The notes beneath the pieces were generated by a model. It made no database searches. It saw only the letters and a program-made list of their open reading frames with translations, and had not been told where the DNA came from. A stretch of 64,000 nt of DNA from Pseudorhodoplanes sp049324435 (GTDB lineage: Bacteria > Pseudomonadota > Alphaproteobacteria > Rhizobiales > Xanthobacteraceae), in NCBI GenBank assembly GCA_049324435.1, contig JBMOOQ010000027.1, positions 1 through 64,000 on the forward strand, written 5' to 3'. The first letter of the stretch is position 1, and every line of letters begins with the position of its first letter. A program made the translations under genes and the position numbers. This document shows positions 8,436 to 15,986 of the stretch, piece after piece.

Positions 8436-9260
8436 ATGACGATGCAACGCTCTCTTCTCGCTCTCGCGCTGATCGTGGGCCTGACGGCACCGGCATTCGC
8501 GGCCGGGGAAACGCCGCAGCCGCCGAAGCAGAAATGGTCTTTCTGGGGCCCGGTCGGCAAATACGATCGCGGTCAATTGCAGCGCGGATTCAAGGTCTAT
8601 CGCGAGGTCTGTCAGGCCTGCCACAGTCTGTCGCTGGTTGCGTTCCGTAACCTCGCCGAGCCGGGTGGCCCCGGATTCACCCAGGCGCAAGCTGCGGCCA
8701 TCGCGGCCGAGTACAAGATTCAGGACGGTCCGAACGACGCCGGTGAAATGTTCGAACGCGCCGGCCGGCTGGCCGACCGTTTCCCGAAGCCGTTCCCGAA
8801 CGACAATGCTGCGCGCGCGGCCAATGGCGGCGCGCTGCCGCCGGACCTTTCGGTCATCGCCAAGGCGCGCACCTACGAGCGCGGCGGCTTCTGGTTCCTG
8901 CTGGATATTTTCACACAATATGTCGAGCAGGGGCCCGACTATATCGTCGCTTTGCTGACCGGATACGAGGATGCTCCGCAGGGCTTCAACCTGCCGTCCG
9001 GTACGCACTACAACAAGTATTTCCCGGGGCACGCCATCGGCATGCCGAACCCGCTGAGCGACGGTCAGGTCACGTATGACGACGGATCTCCCCAGACCGC
9101 CCAGCAATATGCGAAGGACGTCACCGAATTCCTGATGTGGGCCGCCGAGCCGCATCTCGAAGCGCGCAAGCGCATCGGCATGCAGGTGATGATTTTCCTG
9201 ATCGTATTTGCGGGCCTGATGTACTTCACCAAAAAGAAGGTCTGGGCCGCAGTTCACTGA
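8436..9260 (+). CDS. petC: Cytochrome c1 subunit of the bc1 complex
   Basis: Membrane-anchored c-type cytochrome that passes electrons from the Rieske protein to soluble cytochrome c. The 274-residue precursor starts at the ATG at 8436 with GGGAGA 10 bases upstream, has a Sec signal peptide ending AFA, the haem motif CQACH near residue 52, and a C-terminal anchor (QVMIFLIVFAGLMYFTKKKVW). GMPNPLSDG contains the methionine region used as axial ligand in the family. The open frame extends upstream into petB, but only the part from 8436 is c1. Followed by a strong terminator. Confidence 0.95.
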   Translation: MTMQRSLLALALIVGLTAPAFAAGETPQPPKQKWSFWGPVGKYDRGQLQRGFKVYREVCQACHSLSLVAFRNLAEPGGPGFTQAQAAAIAAEYKIQDGPNDAGEMFERAGRLADRFPKPFPNDNAARAANGGALPPDLSVIAKARTYERGGFWFLLDIFTQYVEQGPDYIVALLTGYEDAPQGFNLPSGTHYNKYFPGHAIGMPNPLSDGQVTYDDGSPQTAQQYAKDVTEFLMWAAEPHLEARKRIGMQVMIFLIVFAGLMYFTKKKVWAAVH

Positions 9261-9275
9261 CCGGCAATCCTGATA

Positions 9276-9299
9276 AAAAGGCCCCGACCGGGGCCTTTT
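9276..9299 (+). terminator. Rho-independent terminator after petABC
   Basis: Perfect 10-bp stem (9276-9285 with 9290-9299, loop GACC) whose right arm ends in TTTT. It lies 15 bases after the petC stop and 15 bases before the mtnP start, so it closes the bc1 operon; the A-run on the left could also act in the opposite direction. Confidence 0.85.
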
Positions 9300-9314
9300 G
9301 CTTTGGCGGGGACC

Positions 9315-10190
9315 ATGACCACATCCGTCCTCGGCATTATCGGCGGTTCGGGCATCTACGATCTGCCCGGCCTTGAGAGTGTGCGCGAAGAACACATCCG
9401 GTCGCCCTGGGGGGAGCCTTCCGCCGCGTTGCGGATCGGCACAATGGCCGGTCTCCCGGTGGTGTTTCTCCCGCGCCATGACAAGGGCCACCGGCTGTCG
9501 CCCTCCGACATTAACTACCGCGCCAATATCGATGTGCTGAAGCGCGCAGGCGTCACCGATCTGGTTTCGCTCTCAGCCTGCGGTTCATTCAAGGAGACGC
9601 TGCCGCCGGGCACCTTTGTTTTGGTCGATCAGTTCGTTGACCGCACTTACAGGCGCGAAAGTTCGTTCTTCGGCAAGGGGCTGGTCGCGCATGTCTCGAT
9701 GGCGCACCCGGTGTCGCCCAATCTTCGGAACCGGATCGAGGCGGCGGCCCAGGCCGAGGGCATCGCCACCGTGCGCGATGGCACCTATGTTTGTATCGAA
9801 GGCCCGCAATTCTCCACGCTGGCCGAAAGCCTGACCTACAAGCAACTCGGCTATTCGGTGATTGGCATGACCAACATGCCGGAGGCCAAGCTCGCCCGCG
9901 AGGCCGAGATTTGCTACGCGACGGTTGCCATGGTTACTGATTTCGACTGCTGGCATCCCGACCACGACGCGGTGACGGTACAGGACATCATCTCGGTCCT
10001 GACCGCCAATGCCGAAAATGCGAAGCGGCTCGTAGCGCGGCTTGCCCGCGACTTTCCGCGGCAGCACGAGCCCTGTCCGGTCGGTTCCGACCGCGCGCTG
10101 GATGCTGCCATCATCACGGCACCCGAGGCCCGCGATCCGGACCTTGTGAAGAAGCTCGATGCAGTGGCCGGCCGGGTGCTGGCCCGCTGA
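9315..10190 (+). CDS. mtnP: S-methyl-5'-thioadenosine phosphorylase
   Basis: Phosphorolysis of methylthioadenosine to adenine and 5-methylthioribose-1-phosphate, in methionine salvage and polyamine by-product recycling. The 291-residue protein begins LGIIGGSGIYDLPGL, has FLPRHDKGHRLSPSDINYRAN (phosphate and base contacts) and IGMTNMPEAKLAREAEICYA (substrate methionine and asparate region), all diagnostic for the MTAP branch of PNP family 2. I chose ATG 9315, preceded by GGCGGGG; a TTG at 9303 is possible. Adenine made here can be used by the apt gene product encoded downstream, and the gene between them is polyamine-synthase-like. Confidence 0.94.
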   Translation: MTTSVLGIIGGSGIYDLPGLESVREEHIRSPWGEPSAALRIGTMAGLPVVFLPRHDKGHRLSPSDINYRANIDVLKRAGVTDLVSLSACGSFKETLPPGTFVLVDQFVDRTYRRESSFFGKGLVAHVSMAHPVSPNLRNRIEAAAQAEGIATVRDGTYVCIEGPQFSTLAESLTYKQLGYSVIGMTNMPEAKLAREAEICYATVAMVTDFDCWHPDHDAVTVQDIISVLTANAENAKRLVARLARDFPRQHEPCPVGSDRALDAAIITAPEARDPDLVKKLDAVAGRVLAR

Positions 10191-10300
10191 ACGCAAAATT
10201 CATCGTTCCGCCAGCTTCCACTGAGCTATAAGACGTGCTGTCCGGCCGGCGACAGCCCGGATGGAACCACGCGCAAACGCGATCATCTCTGAGCGAAATC

Positions 10301-12520
10301 ATGCCGGCCACTGTTTCGTCCTTCAGGCTTCTGCTTGTCACCTACACGGCTGCGATTTTCGTCAGTGCCGCGCTTCTGTTCGCGGTGCAGCCGCTGTTCG
10401 CGAAGATGGTACTGCCGCGGCTCGGCGGCACGCCCGCGGTCTGGTCGGTGGCGATGGTGTTCTTCCAGGCCATGCTGCTTGCGGGTTATGCCTATGCCCA
10501 TCTGTTGACCCGCCTGGTTCCCGGCCGTGTCTCGGTCGGCGTTCATCTGGCCGTGAGCGTGGCGGCGGTGTTTGCCTTGCCGCTTGGTATTGCCGCGGGA
10601 TGGGGCTCGCCTCCTGCGGCAGGCCAGGAATTCTGGCTGCTGGGCCTGTTCGGAGCCTCGATCGGCCTGCCGTTCTTCGCTCTCTCCGCCAACGGGCCGC
10701 TGTTGCAGGCCTGGTTCGCACGCACCGGCCATCCGCAGGCCAAGGACCCGTATTTTCTATATGCCGCCAGCAATGTCGGCAGCTTCCTCGCGCTGCTGGC
10801 CTATCCGTTCGTAATCGAACCGTTCACGCGGCTGCCGCAGCAGACCATGGGCTGGACCGTCAGTTTCTACGTGCTGATCGTGCTCATCGCACTGTGCGGC
10901 GTGTTTCTTCTGCGCTCGCGCGACGCGCTGCCGGACATTTCGACCGACGACGGCGTGAAGCCAACCTCGCGCGATGCCCTGATCTGGATCGCGCTCGCTG
11001 CTGTACCTTCCGCGCTTCTGATTGCCATTACCGCTCACATCTCCACTGACGTCGCGGCGGCGCCGTTCCTGTGGGTCGTTCCGCTGGCGCTCTACCTCGC
11101 GACTTTCGTGATCGCGTTCCAGTCGCGCCCGATCTTGCCGCATCGCTTCGTGACCTTGGCCGCACCGGTTGCGGTGATCATGCTGGTGGTGTCGCTCGCC
11201 CTCGGTGCGGCTGACCAGATTGTCATCCTGATCGCGCTGAATCTCGCCGGGTTCTTTATTCTCGCCTTGATGTGTCATGGCGAGCTGGCGCGGCGGCGGC
11301 CGCCGGCGCGTTATCTGACCGCGTTCTATCTCTGGCTATCGCTGGGCGGTGTTGTGGGCGGGATTTTCGCCGGCATGATCGCGCAGCGCATTTTTTCATG
11401 GGTGGCGGAGTATCCGCTGCTGATTGTGTTCGCCGCGCTTTGCCGGCCCGGCCTGACCTGGCCGCGCAGCAAGCTCGAAATCGCGATATGGCCGCTGATC
11501 GTCGCGGGGGTGGCCTTTGCGCTCTATGCCGCCATTGTGTGGCGATACGAGTTCGTCGAGAGTTCGTTCAACCTGTGGGTGGCGGCGCTTCTGGTGCTTG
11601 CGTTCGGTTTCTCGCACTACGTGCTCACCTTCGCGGGTCTCATCGCCGCGTCGCTGGTTTTCGTCGTTCTGTTCGGCGCCGACGCCGGCAAACGCGATTT
11701 CGTGCGCAGCTTCTTCGGCGTGCACAAGGTGATGGAGTCGGACGGCGGCCAGTTCCGTATTCTCAAGCACGGCACCATTGAACATGGCGCCCAGCGCATC
11801 CGGGATGAGAACGGACATCCCGTCAGCGGGCGGCCGACACCAATCACCTACTACCACGACCTGTCACCCATGGTTCAGGGGCTGAATGCGGCGCGCGAAA
11901 AGCGCGGCGGGCCGATCAATGTTGCGGTGGTGGGCTTAGGTACCGGTTCGCTCGCGTGCCAGATGAAGCCCGGCGACCAACTCACCTATTACGAGATCGA
12001 TCCGTCCGTGGTGCGCATTGCCAAGGACCCCAACCGCTTCACCTTCCTGTCGGAATGCGCTCCCGACGTGAGGATCGTCATCGGAGACGCCCGCCTTACG
12101 CTCGCAAATGAACCGGCCGGGCAGTACGACGTGATCATCGTCGATGCCTTCTCATCGGACGCGATCCCGACCCATCTCCTGACCCGGGAGGCGATGGCGA
12201 TCTTCAAGGACAAGATCAAGCCCGATGGCATGGTCCTCATGCACATTTCGAACAAGCACATGACGCTTGCGCCGGTGGTGGCCGGGGTTGCCGAGGCGAA
12301 CGACATGGTGTCGCGTGCCAACGATTCCGACGAGGGCTATGACGATGCGAACCATGTTTTCGGTTCGCATGTGGTTGCGGTGGCGCGCCAAGACGAGCAT
12401 TTCGGCTCGCTCGCGAAAGGTGATCGCTGGGTCGAGCAGGAGGCGGACGAGGACGAGTGGGTCTGGACCGACGACTATTCCAATGTCATCGGCGCCATCC
12501 TGAGAAAGCTGAGAGATTAG
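10301..12520 (+). CDS. Membrane-fused spermidine synthase-like protein
   Basis: A 739-residue two-part protein. About residues 1-480 are hydrophobic, with roughly a dozen helices resembling the spermine/spermidine synthase-associated membrane domain (opening TYTAAIFVSAALLFAVQPLF and PRLGGTPAVWSVAMVFFQ). The C-terminal 240 residues are a Rossmann methyltransferase-type fold like spermidine synthase: VVGLGTGSLACQ, then YYEIDPSVVRIA, and VDAFSSDAIPTHLLTREA. Related fused proteins are annotated as MFS-fused spermidine synthases, but their true product is largely unproven. The ATG at 10301 has GAGCGA upstream and starts just before the first helix. It lies between mtnP and apt. Confidence 0.85.
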   Translation: MPATVSSFRLLLVTYTAAIFVSAALLFAVQPLFAKMVLPRLGGTPAVWSVAMVFFQAMLLAGYAYAHLLTRLVPGRVSVGVHLAVSVAAVFALPLGIAAGWGSPPAAGQEFWLLGLFGASIGLPFFALSANGPLLQAWFARTGHPQAKDPYFLYAASNVGSFLALLAYPFVIEPFTRLPQQTMGWTVSFYVLIVLIALCGVFLLRSRDALPDISTDDGVKPTSRDALIWIALAAVPSALLIAITAHISTDVAAAPFLWVVPLALYLATFVIAFQSRPILPHRFVTLAAPVAVIMLVVSLALGAADQIVILIALNLAGFFILALMCHGELARRRPPARYLTAFYLWLSLGGVVGGIFAGMIAQRIFSWVAEYPLLIVFAALCRPGLTWPRSKLEIAIWPLIVAGVAFALYAAIVWRYEFVESSFNLWVAALLVLAFGFSHYVLTFAGLIAASLVFVVLFGADAGKRDFVRSFFGVHKVMESDGGQFRILKHGTIEHGAQRIRDENGHPVSGRPTPITYYHDLSPMVQGLNAAREKRGGPINVAVVGLGTGSLACQMKPGDQLTYYEIDPSVVRIAKDPNRFTFLSECAPDVRIVIGDARLTLANEPAGQYDVIIVDAFSSDAIPTHLLTREAMAIFKDKIKPDGMVLMHISNKHMTLAPVVAGVAEANDMVSRANDSDEGYDDANHVFGSHVVAVARQDEHFGSLAKGDRWVEQEADEDEWVWTDDYSNVIGAILRKLRD

Positions 12521-12645
12521 GCGGCGTCAGAGTTGGCGTCAGGACGGTTGCGCGACGCGCCACGCTTGGTCACATTGCGCCGTCCCTGCCGGCGCGACTA
12601 TGTCATTGCTCCAGCCCAGCACGGCCAATCCTGATCGAGACCAAT

Positions 12646-13194
12646 ATGACCAGCCCTGTGCTTGAAAACGACCTGAAGGCCGCGATCCGAACCATCCCGG
12701 ATTATCCGAAACCCGGCATCATGTTCCGGGACATCACGACCCTGCTCGGATCGGCCCGCGCCTTCCGCCGCGCGGTGGACGAACTGGTCCAGCCCTGGGC
12801 CGGGTCCAAAATCGACAAGATTGCCGGTATCGAGGCGCGGGGCTTCATCATCGGCGGCGCGATCGCGCACCAGCTCTCGGCCGGCTTCGTGCCCATCCGC
12901 AAAAAGGGCAAGCTGCCGCACAAAAGCGTCAGGGTGGCCTATTCGCTGGAATACGGCATCGACGAGATGGAAATGCACGAGGACGCGGTGGCGCCGGGCG
13001 AACGTGTGATTCTGGTCGACGACCTGATTGCGACCGGCGGCACCGCGGAGGGAGCCGTGAAGCTTCTGCGGCAGATGGGCGCCGATGTCGTCGCGGCCGT
13101 CTTCATGGTCGATCTTCCGGAGCTCGGCGGCGCCGACAAGCTTCGTGCGCTCAACGTGCCGGTGCGCACGCTGGTCTCGTTTGAGGGGCATTGA
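12646..13194 (+). CDS. apt: Adenine phosphoribosyltransferase
   Basis: Converts adenine and PRPP to AMP and pyrophosphate (purine salvage). The 182-residue protein shows IPDYPKPGIMFRDITTLLG at the N-terminus, GIEARGFIIGGAIA, and the PRPP-binding loop VILVDDLIATGGTAEG, all standard for Apt. An ATG at 12646 starts the recognised sequence; the open frame further upstream is not conserved. Together with mtnP it makes a plausible route from methylthioadenosine to AMP. It ends nine bases before the stop of the convergent ParA-like gene. Confidence 0.95.
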   Translation: MTSPVLENDLKAAIRTIPDYPKPGIMFRDITTLLGSARAFRRAVDELVQPWAGSKIDKIAGIEARGFIIGGAIAHQLSAGFVPIRKKGKLPHKSVRVAYSLEYGIDEMEMHEDAVAPGERVILVDDLIATGGTAEGAVKLLRQMGADVVAAVFMVDLPELGGADKLRALNVPVRTLVSFEGH

Positions 13195-13203
13195 GCCGGC
13201 TGG

Positions 13204-13911
13204 CTACCTCAACGTGATCGAGGTTTTCAGCTCCCGCAGCAACAGGCGCAATTCCAGCTCGCGGAATTCAACGAAGACGCGATCGATCCATTCATGCAAC
13301 TCGGTGCGCGCACCGCTGTGGCGTTCGAGATAGTCGTCGAATGAAAAGCCTGGCCGGTCCACGATCGACTTGAGGAACGGACTTAGGACGGGAAACTGCA
13401 CCGGCCGTTCGCCCGGCACCGGGCTTGGGAAATTCGCCATATAGTCCTGCATATTGGCGATGAATTCGTTGTGGACCGGGACAAGGGCCATCTGCGGAAA
13501 AGTGCCGTAGGTGTGCGCGTAGCTCTTTGCCGAGCGCGGGTCCGGATCGGCAATAAACAAGGTCACGATATCAATGCCGCGCCGCCTTGCTTCGTCGGTC
13601 AATCCGATCTGGCGGATCAGGGTGAAGAATTTGTCGAAGGCCTGATCGCCGAGATCGATGATCTTTGCCACTTCGTCTTCGGCGATGAGTTCGTCGAACA
13701 GCGCCATCTGGCCGCGCGTCGTGTCGATGTCGGCGCGCGCCGTATAGCGCGGCAGAAATCCGTAAAGCGCGGTGTTGTTCGGGTTGACGTCGAAGGCGAT
13801 TGCCGAGCGCCCATCGGCCAGGATGAATTCGGTCAGGGCCCGCGCGACCAGCGTCTTGCCGACGCGCTGGCGCGGCGAACATACGATGGTGATGACTTTC
13901 TGCCGGGACAT
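13204..13911 (-). CDS. ParA-like ATPase with a degenerate Walker A
   Basis: A 235-residue P-loop ATPase of the ParA/MinD-like group. Walker A reads CSPRQRVGKT (residues 11-20): the catalytic G-K-T is kept, but the signature KGG of ParA proteins is replaced by R-Q-R. An acidic strand follows (AIAFDVNPNN, where ParA has D-x-D-P-Q). Located 118 bases downstream of a second ParA-like gene on the same strand; the two proteins share the fold but not close sequence. No ParB or centromere repeats are seen, so a plasmid-type partition role is unlikely. The function is unknown; cell-envelope or regulatory positioning are possibilities. Confidence 0.7.
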   Translation of the reverse strand: MSRQKVITIVCSPRQRVGKTLVARALTEFILADGRSAIAFDVNPNNTALYGFLPRYTARADIDTTRGQMALFDELIAEDEVAKIIDLGDQAFDKFFTLIRQIGLTDEARRRGIDIVTLFIADPDPRSAKSYAHTYGTFPQMALVPVHNEFIANMQDYMANFPSPVPGERPVQFPVLSPFLKSIVDRPGFSFDDYLERHSGARTELHEWIDRVFVEFRELELRLLLRELKTSITLR

Positions 13912-13935
13912 AAAGGGAGTTCACCACTCCGCTTA

Positions 13936-13955
13936 TTCCCGCGAAAGCGGGAATC
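13936..13955. repeat. Palindromic intergenic repeat (ATTCCCGC type)
   Basis: Perfect 8-bp inverted repeat ATTCCCGC/GCGGGAAT around a GAAA loop, followed by CCAGAATTGC. Sequences of the type TTCCCGCG..CGGGAATCCA are scattered through many Hyphomicrobiales genomes as short intergenic repeats. It lies between the two ParA-like genes. It could form a hairpin in the transcript or simply be a mobile REP-like unit; it lacks a U-run, so I do not call it a terminator. Confidence 0.65.
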
Positions 13956-14029
13956 CAGAATTGCAGGCTCTGGGTCGCCGCCTTCGCCGGGACGAGCGGA
14001 TGTTTGATGCCGCTCGATTGATGAAAGGG

Positions 14030-14830
14030 TTAGGTCCGCTCGCGGGATTGTTCGTGGATTGCCGCTGCGCGTGAGGCCAGCCCCTTCTCGCCTTTGGACG
14101 CGGGATTGATCGACGGCGTGACGAGGTCGGACAGCTTCACACGATCGTATTCCGCCCAGACATTGCCGAGCCAGTGCCGCACATAGCCGCGCAGCACGAA
14201 GGAATAATTGGCCGGTGCGTCGTGCGGCCCCTTGTTGGCGACGAAGGTCACGAACGGCACAGAGGCGAGTTCAACCTGCTCGTAGGCCATTTCGTTCAGC
14301 TTCGGGATAGTGATCTCGACCGCGTCCTTGATCTTCTTGAAGTAGGAATCATAGGTCGACTGGTCCCAGTCGAAAAAGCTGGTCTCGTTGATGAAATTCT
14401 TGACCAAATAATATCTGCCGTCCGCGACGAAGGGCGCGATGTCGGCGATCTCGTTCAGCGAGGCGATCGACGATCCGAGGATATGGGCGACGCCCAGTGC
14501 GATCTGGCCGCGCTTCACGGTCTCGAGGAAGCCGATGTCGCGGAGCGCGGCAAGGGTGGTCGAGAGCAGCCCGGCGCGCACGTCGATCAGTGTGACCTTG
14601 GCGTCCGACAGGGTGTCGAACACTTTCATCTGGTCCGGCACCTGGGTGATATCGACGATCTCGGTAATGTCCGGATGAAAGCGCTTCAGGGTCCCCTTCG
14701 GCGATTCGGTGTCGAAGGCGCGGATCGGGACGTTACGGGCGGTAAAATAGTCGAGGATGGTGCGCGATACTGTGGTCTTGCCCACGCCGCCCTTGTCGGC
14801 CCCCACGATGATGACGGTCGGTTTTGCCAT
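14030..14830 (-). CDS. ParA/MinD-like ATPase
   Basis: A 266-residue ATPase with a canonical deviant Walker A, GADKGGVGKTT (residues 10-20, signature lysine K13, catalytic K18), and the switch-I region FDTESPKGTLKRF. In place of the usual D-x-D-P-Q-x-N of ParA it has D-T-E-S-P-K-G, as in the small group that includes chromosomal division or conjugation helper ATPases. It is upstream of the second ParA-like gene in the same direction. No signal peptide; a cytoplasmic protein. Partners are not obvious here; glyQS is divergent. Confidence 0.75.
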   Translation of the reverse strand: MAKPTVIIVGADKGGVGKTTVSRTILDYFTARNVPIRAFDTESPKGTLKRFHPDITEIVDITQVPDQMKVFDTLSDAKVTLIDVRAGLLSTTLAALRDIGFLETVKRGQIALGVAHILGSSIASLNEIADIAPFVADGRYYLVKNFINETSFFDWDQSTYDSYFKKIKDAVEITIPKLNEMAYEQVELASVPFVTFVANKGPHDAPANYSFVLRGYVRHWLGNVWAEYDRVKLSDLVTPSINPASKGEKGLASRAAAIHEQSRERT

Positions 14831-15046
14831 GGATGTACTCTACCCCCACACAAGTGTGCCGGTTCCGGCGCTTGCGTCCCTCGCAGCGAGCGCTTTTACC
14901 GCCCGTCTGCCACCATGACGAACCGGCCCCTCTATTTCAATGGTTTGCGGCGGCTATTTGGTAGGTTCCGGACGGGGATTCCTTGACCGGTTCCGGCGCG
15001 GCCGATAGGACAACCGCGCAGCAAAACCCCTCGGATTCCGCCCAAA

Positions 15047-15985
15047 ATGTCCGTCTCCGACACAGCTTTGGCCTCGGAGCCCACGCGCTCCTTTCAGGGC
15101 CTCATCCTCGCGCTCCAGCGCTACTGGGCCGATTATGGCTGCGTGATTCTGCAACCCTATGACATGGAGGTGGGGGCGGGCACCTTCCATCCGGCGACGA
15201 CCCTGCGGGCGCTCGGGCCCAAACCCTGGAATGCGGCCTATGTGCAGCCCTCGCGCCGGCCGAAGGACGGCCGCTACGGCGAGAATCCGAACCGGCTCCA
15301 GCACTATTACCAGTTCCAGGTCATTCTGAAGCCGTCGCCGGACGACCTGCAGGAGCTTTACCTCAAGTCGCTCTACGCCATCGGCATCGATCCCAAGGTG
15401 CATGACATCCGCTTTGTCGAAGACGACTGGGAGAGCCCGACCCTCGGGGCGTGGGGACTCGGCTGGGAATGCTGGTGCGACGGCATGGAGGTGAGCCAGT
15501 TCACCTACTTTCAGCAGGTCGCCGGCTTCGAATGCGCACCGGTCTCCGGTGAATTGACTTACGGTCTTGAACGGCTCGCGATGTATGTCCAGGGCGTCGA
15601 GCGGGTCTACGATCTGAATTTCAACGGACAGACCGGTGAAAAAAAGGTCACTTACGGCGACGTGTTTCTGCAGGCCGAGCAGGAATATTCCCGGCACAAT
15701 TTCGAGCATGCCGACACCGAGATGCTGTTTGCGCAGTTCAAGATGGCGGAAGCCGCCTGCCAGAAATATCTCGCGGCTGGATGGGCTGACGGGAAAACAG
15801 AGCGCCATCTGATGGCGCTGCCGGCCTACGACCAGTGCATCAAGGCGAGCCATGTCTTCAATCTGCTCGATGCGCGTGGCGTGATCTCGGTCACCGAGCG
15901 GCAGAGCTACATCCTGCGGGTGCGCGAACTGGCCAAAGCCTGCGGTGCGGCTTGGCTGGCAACCGAAGCCGGCGGGGCGATGTAA
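15047..15985 (+). CDS. glyQ: Glycine--tRNA ligase alpha subunit
   Basis: Catalytic subunit of the bacterial-type alpha2beta2 glycyl-tRNA synthetase. The 312-residue sequence contains the family hallmarks LQRYWADYGCVILQPYDMEVGAGT, PSRRPKDGRYGENPNR, the WESPTLGAWGLGWE class II motif 2 region and FTYFQQVAGFECAPVSGELTYGLERLAM. The start ATG at 15047 lies after a 216-base divergent gap. The stop is followed by one base and then the glyS start, so both subunits are made from the same message. Confidence 0.97.
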   Translation: MSVSDTALASEPTRSFQGLILALQRYWADYGCVILQPYDMEVGAGTFHPATTLRALGPKPWNAAYVQPSRRPKDGRYGENPNRLQHYYQFQVILKPSPDDLQELYLKSLYAIGIDPKVHDIRFVEDDWESPTLGAWGLGWECWCDGMEVSQFTYFQQVAGFECAPVSGELTYGLERLAMYVQGVERVYDLNFNGQTGEKKVTYGDVFLQAEQEYSRHNFEHADTEMLFAQFKMAEAACQKYLAAGWADGKTERHLMALPAYDQCIKASHVFNLLDARGVISVTERQSYILRVRELAKACGAAWLATEAGGAM

Positions 15986-15986
15986 G

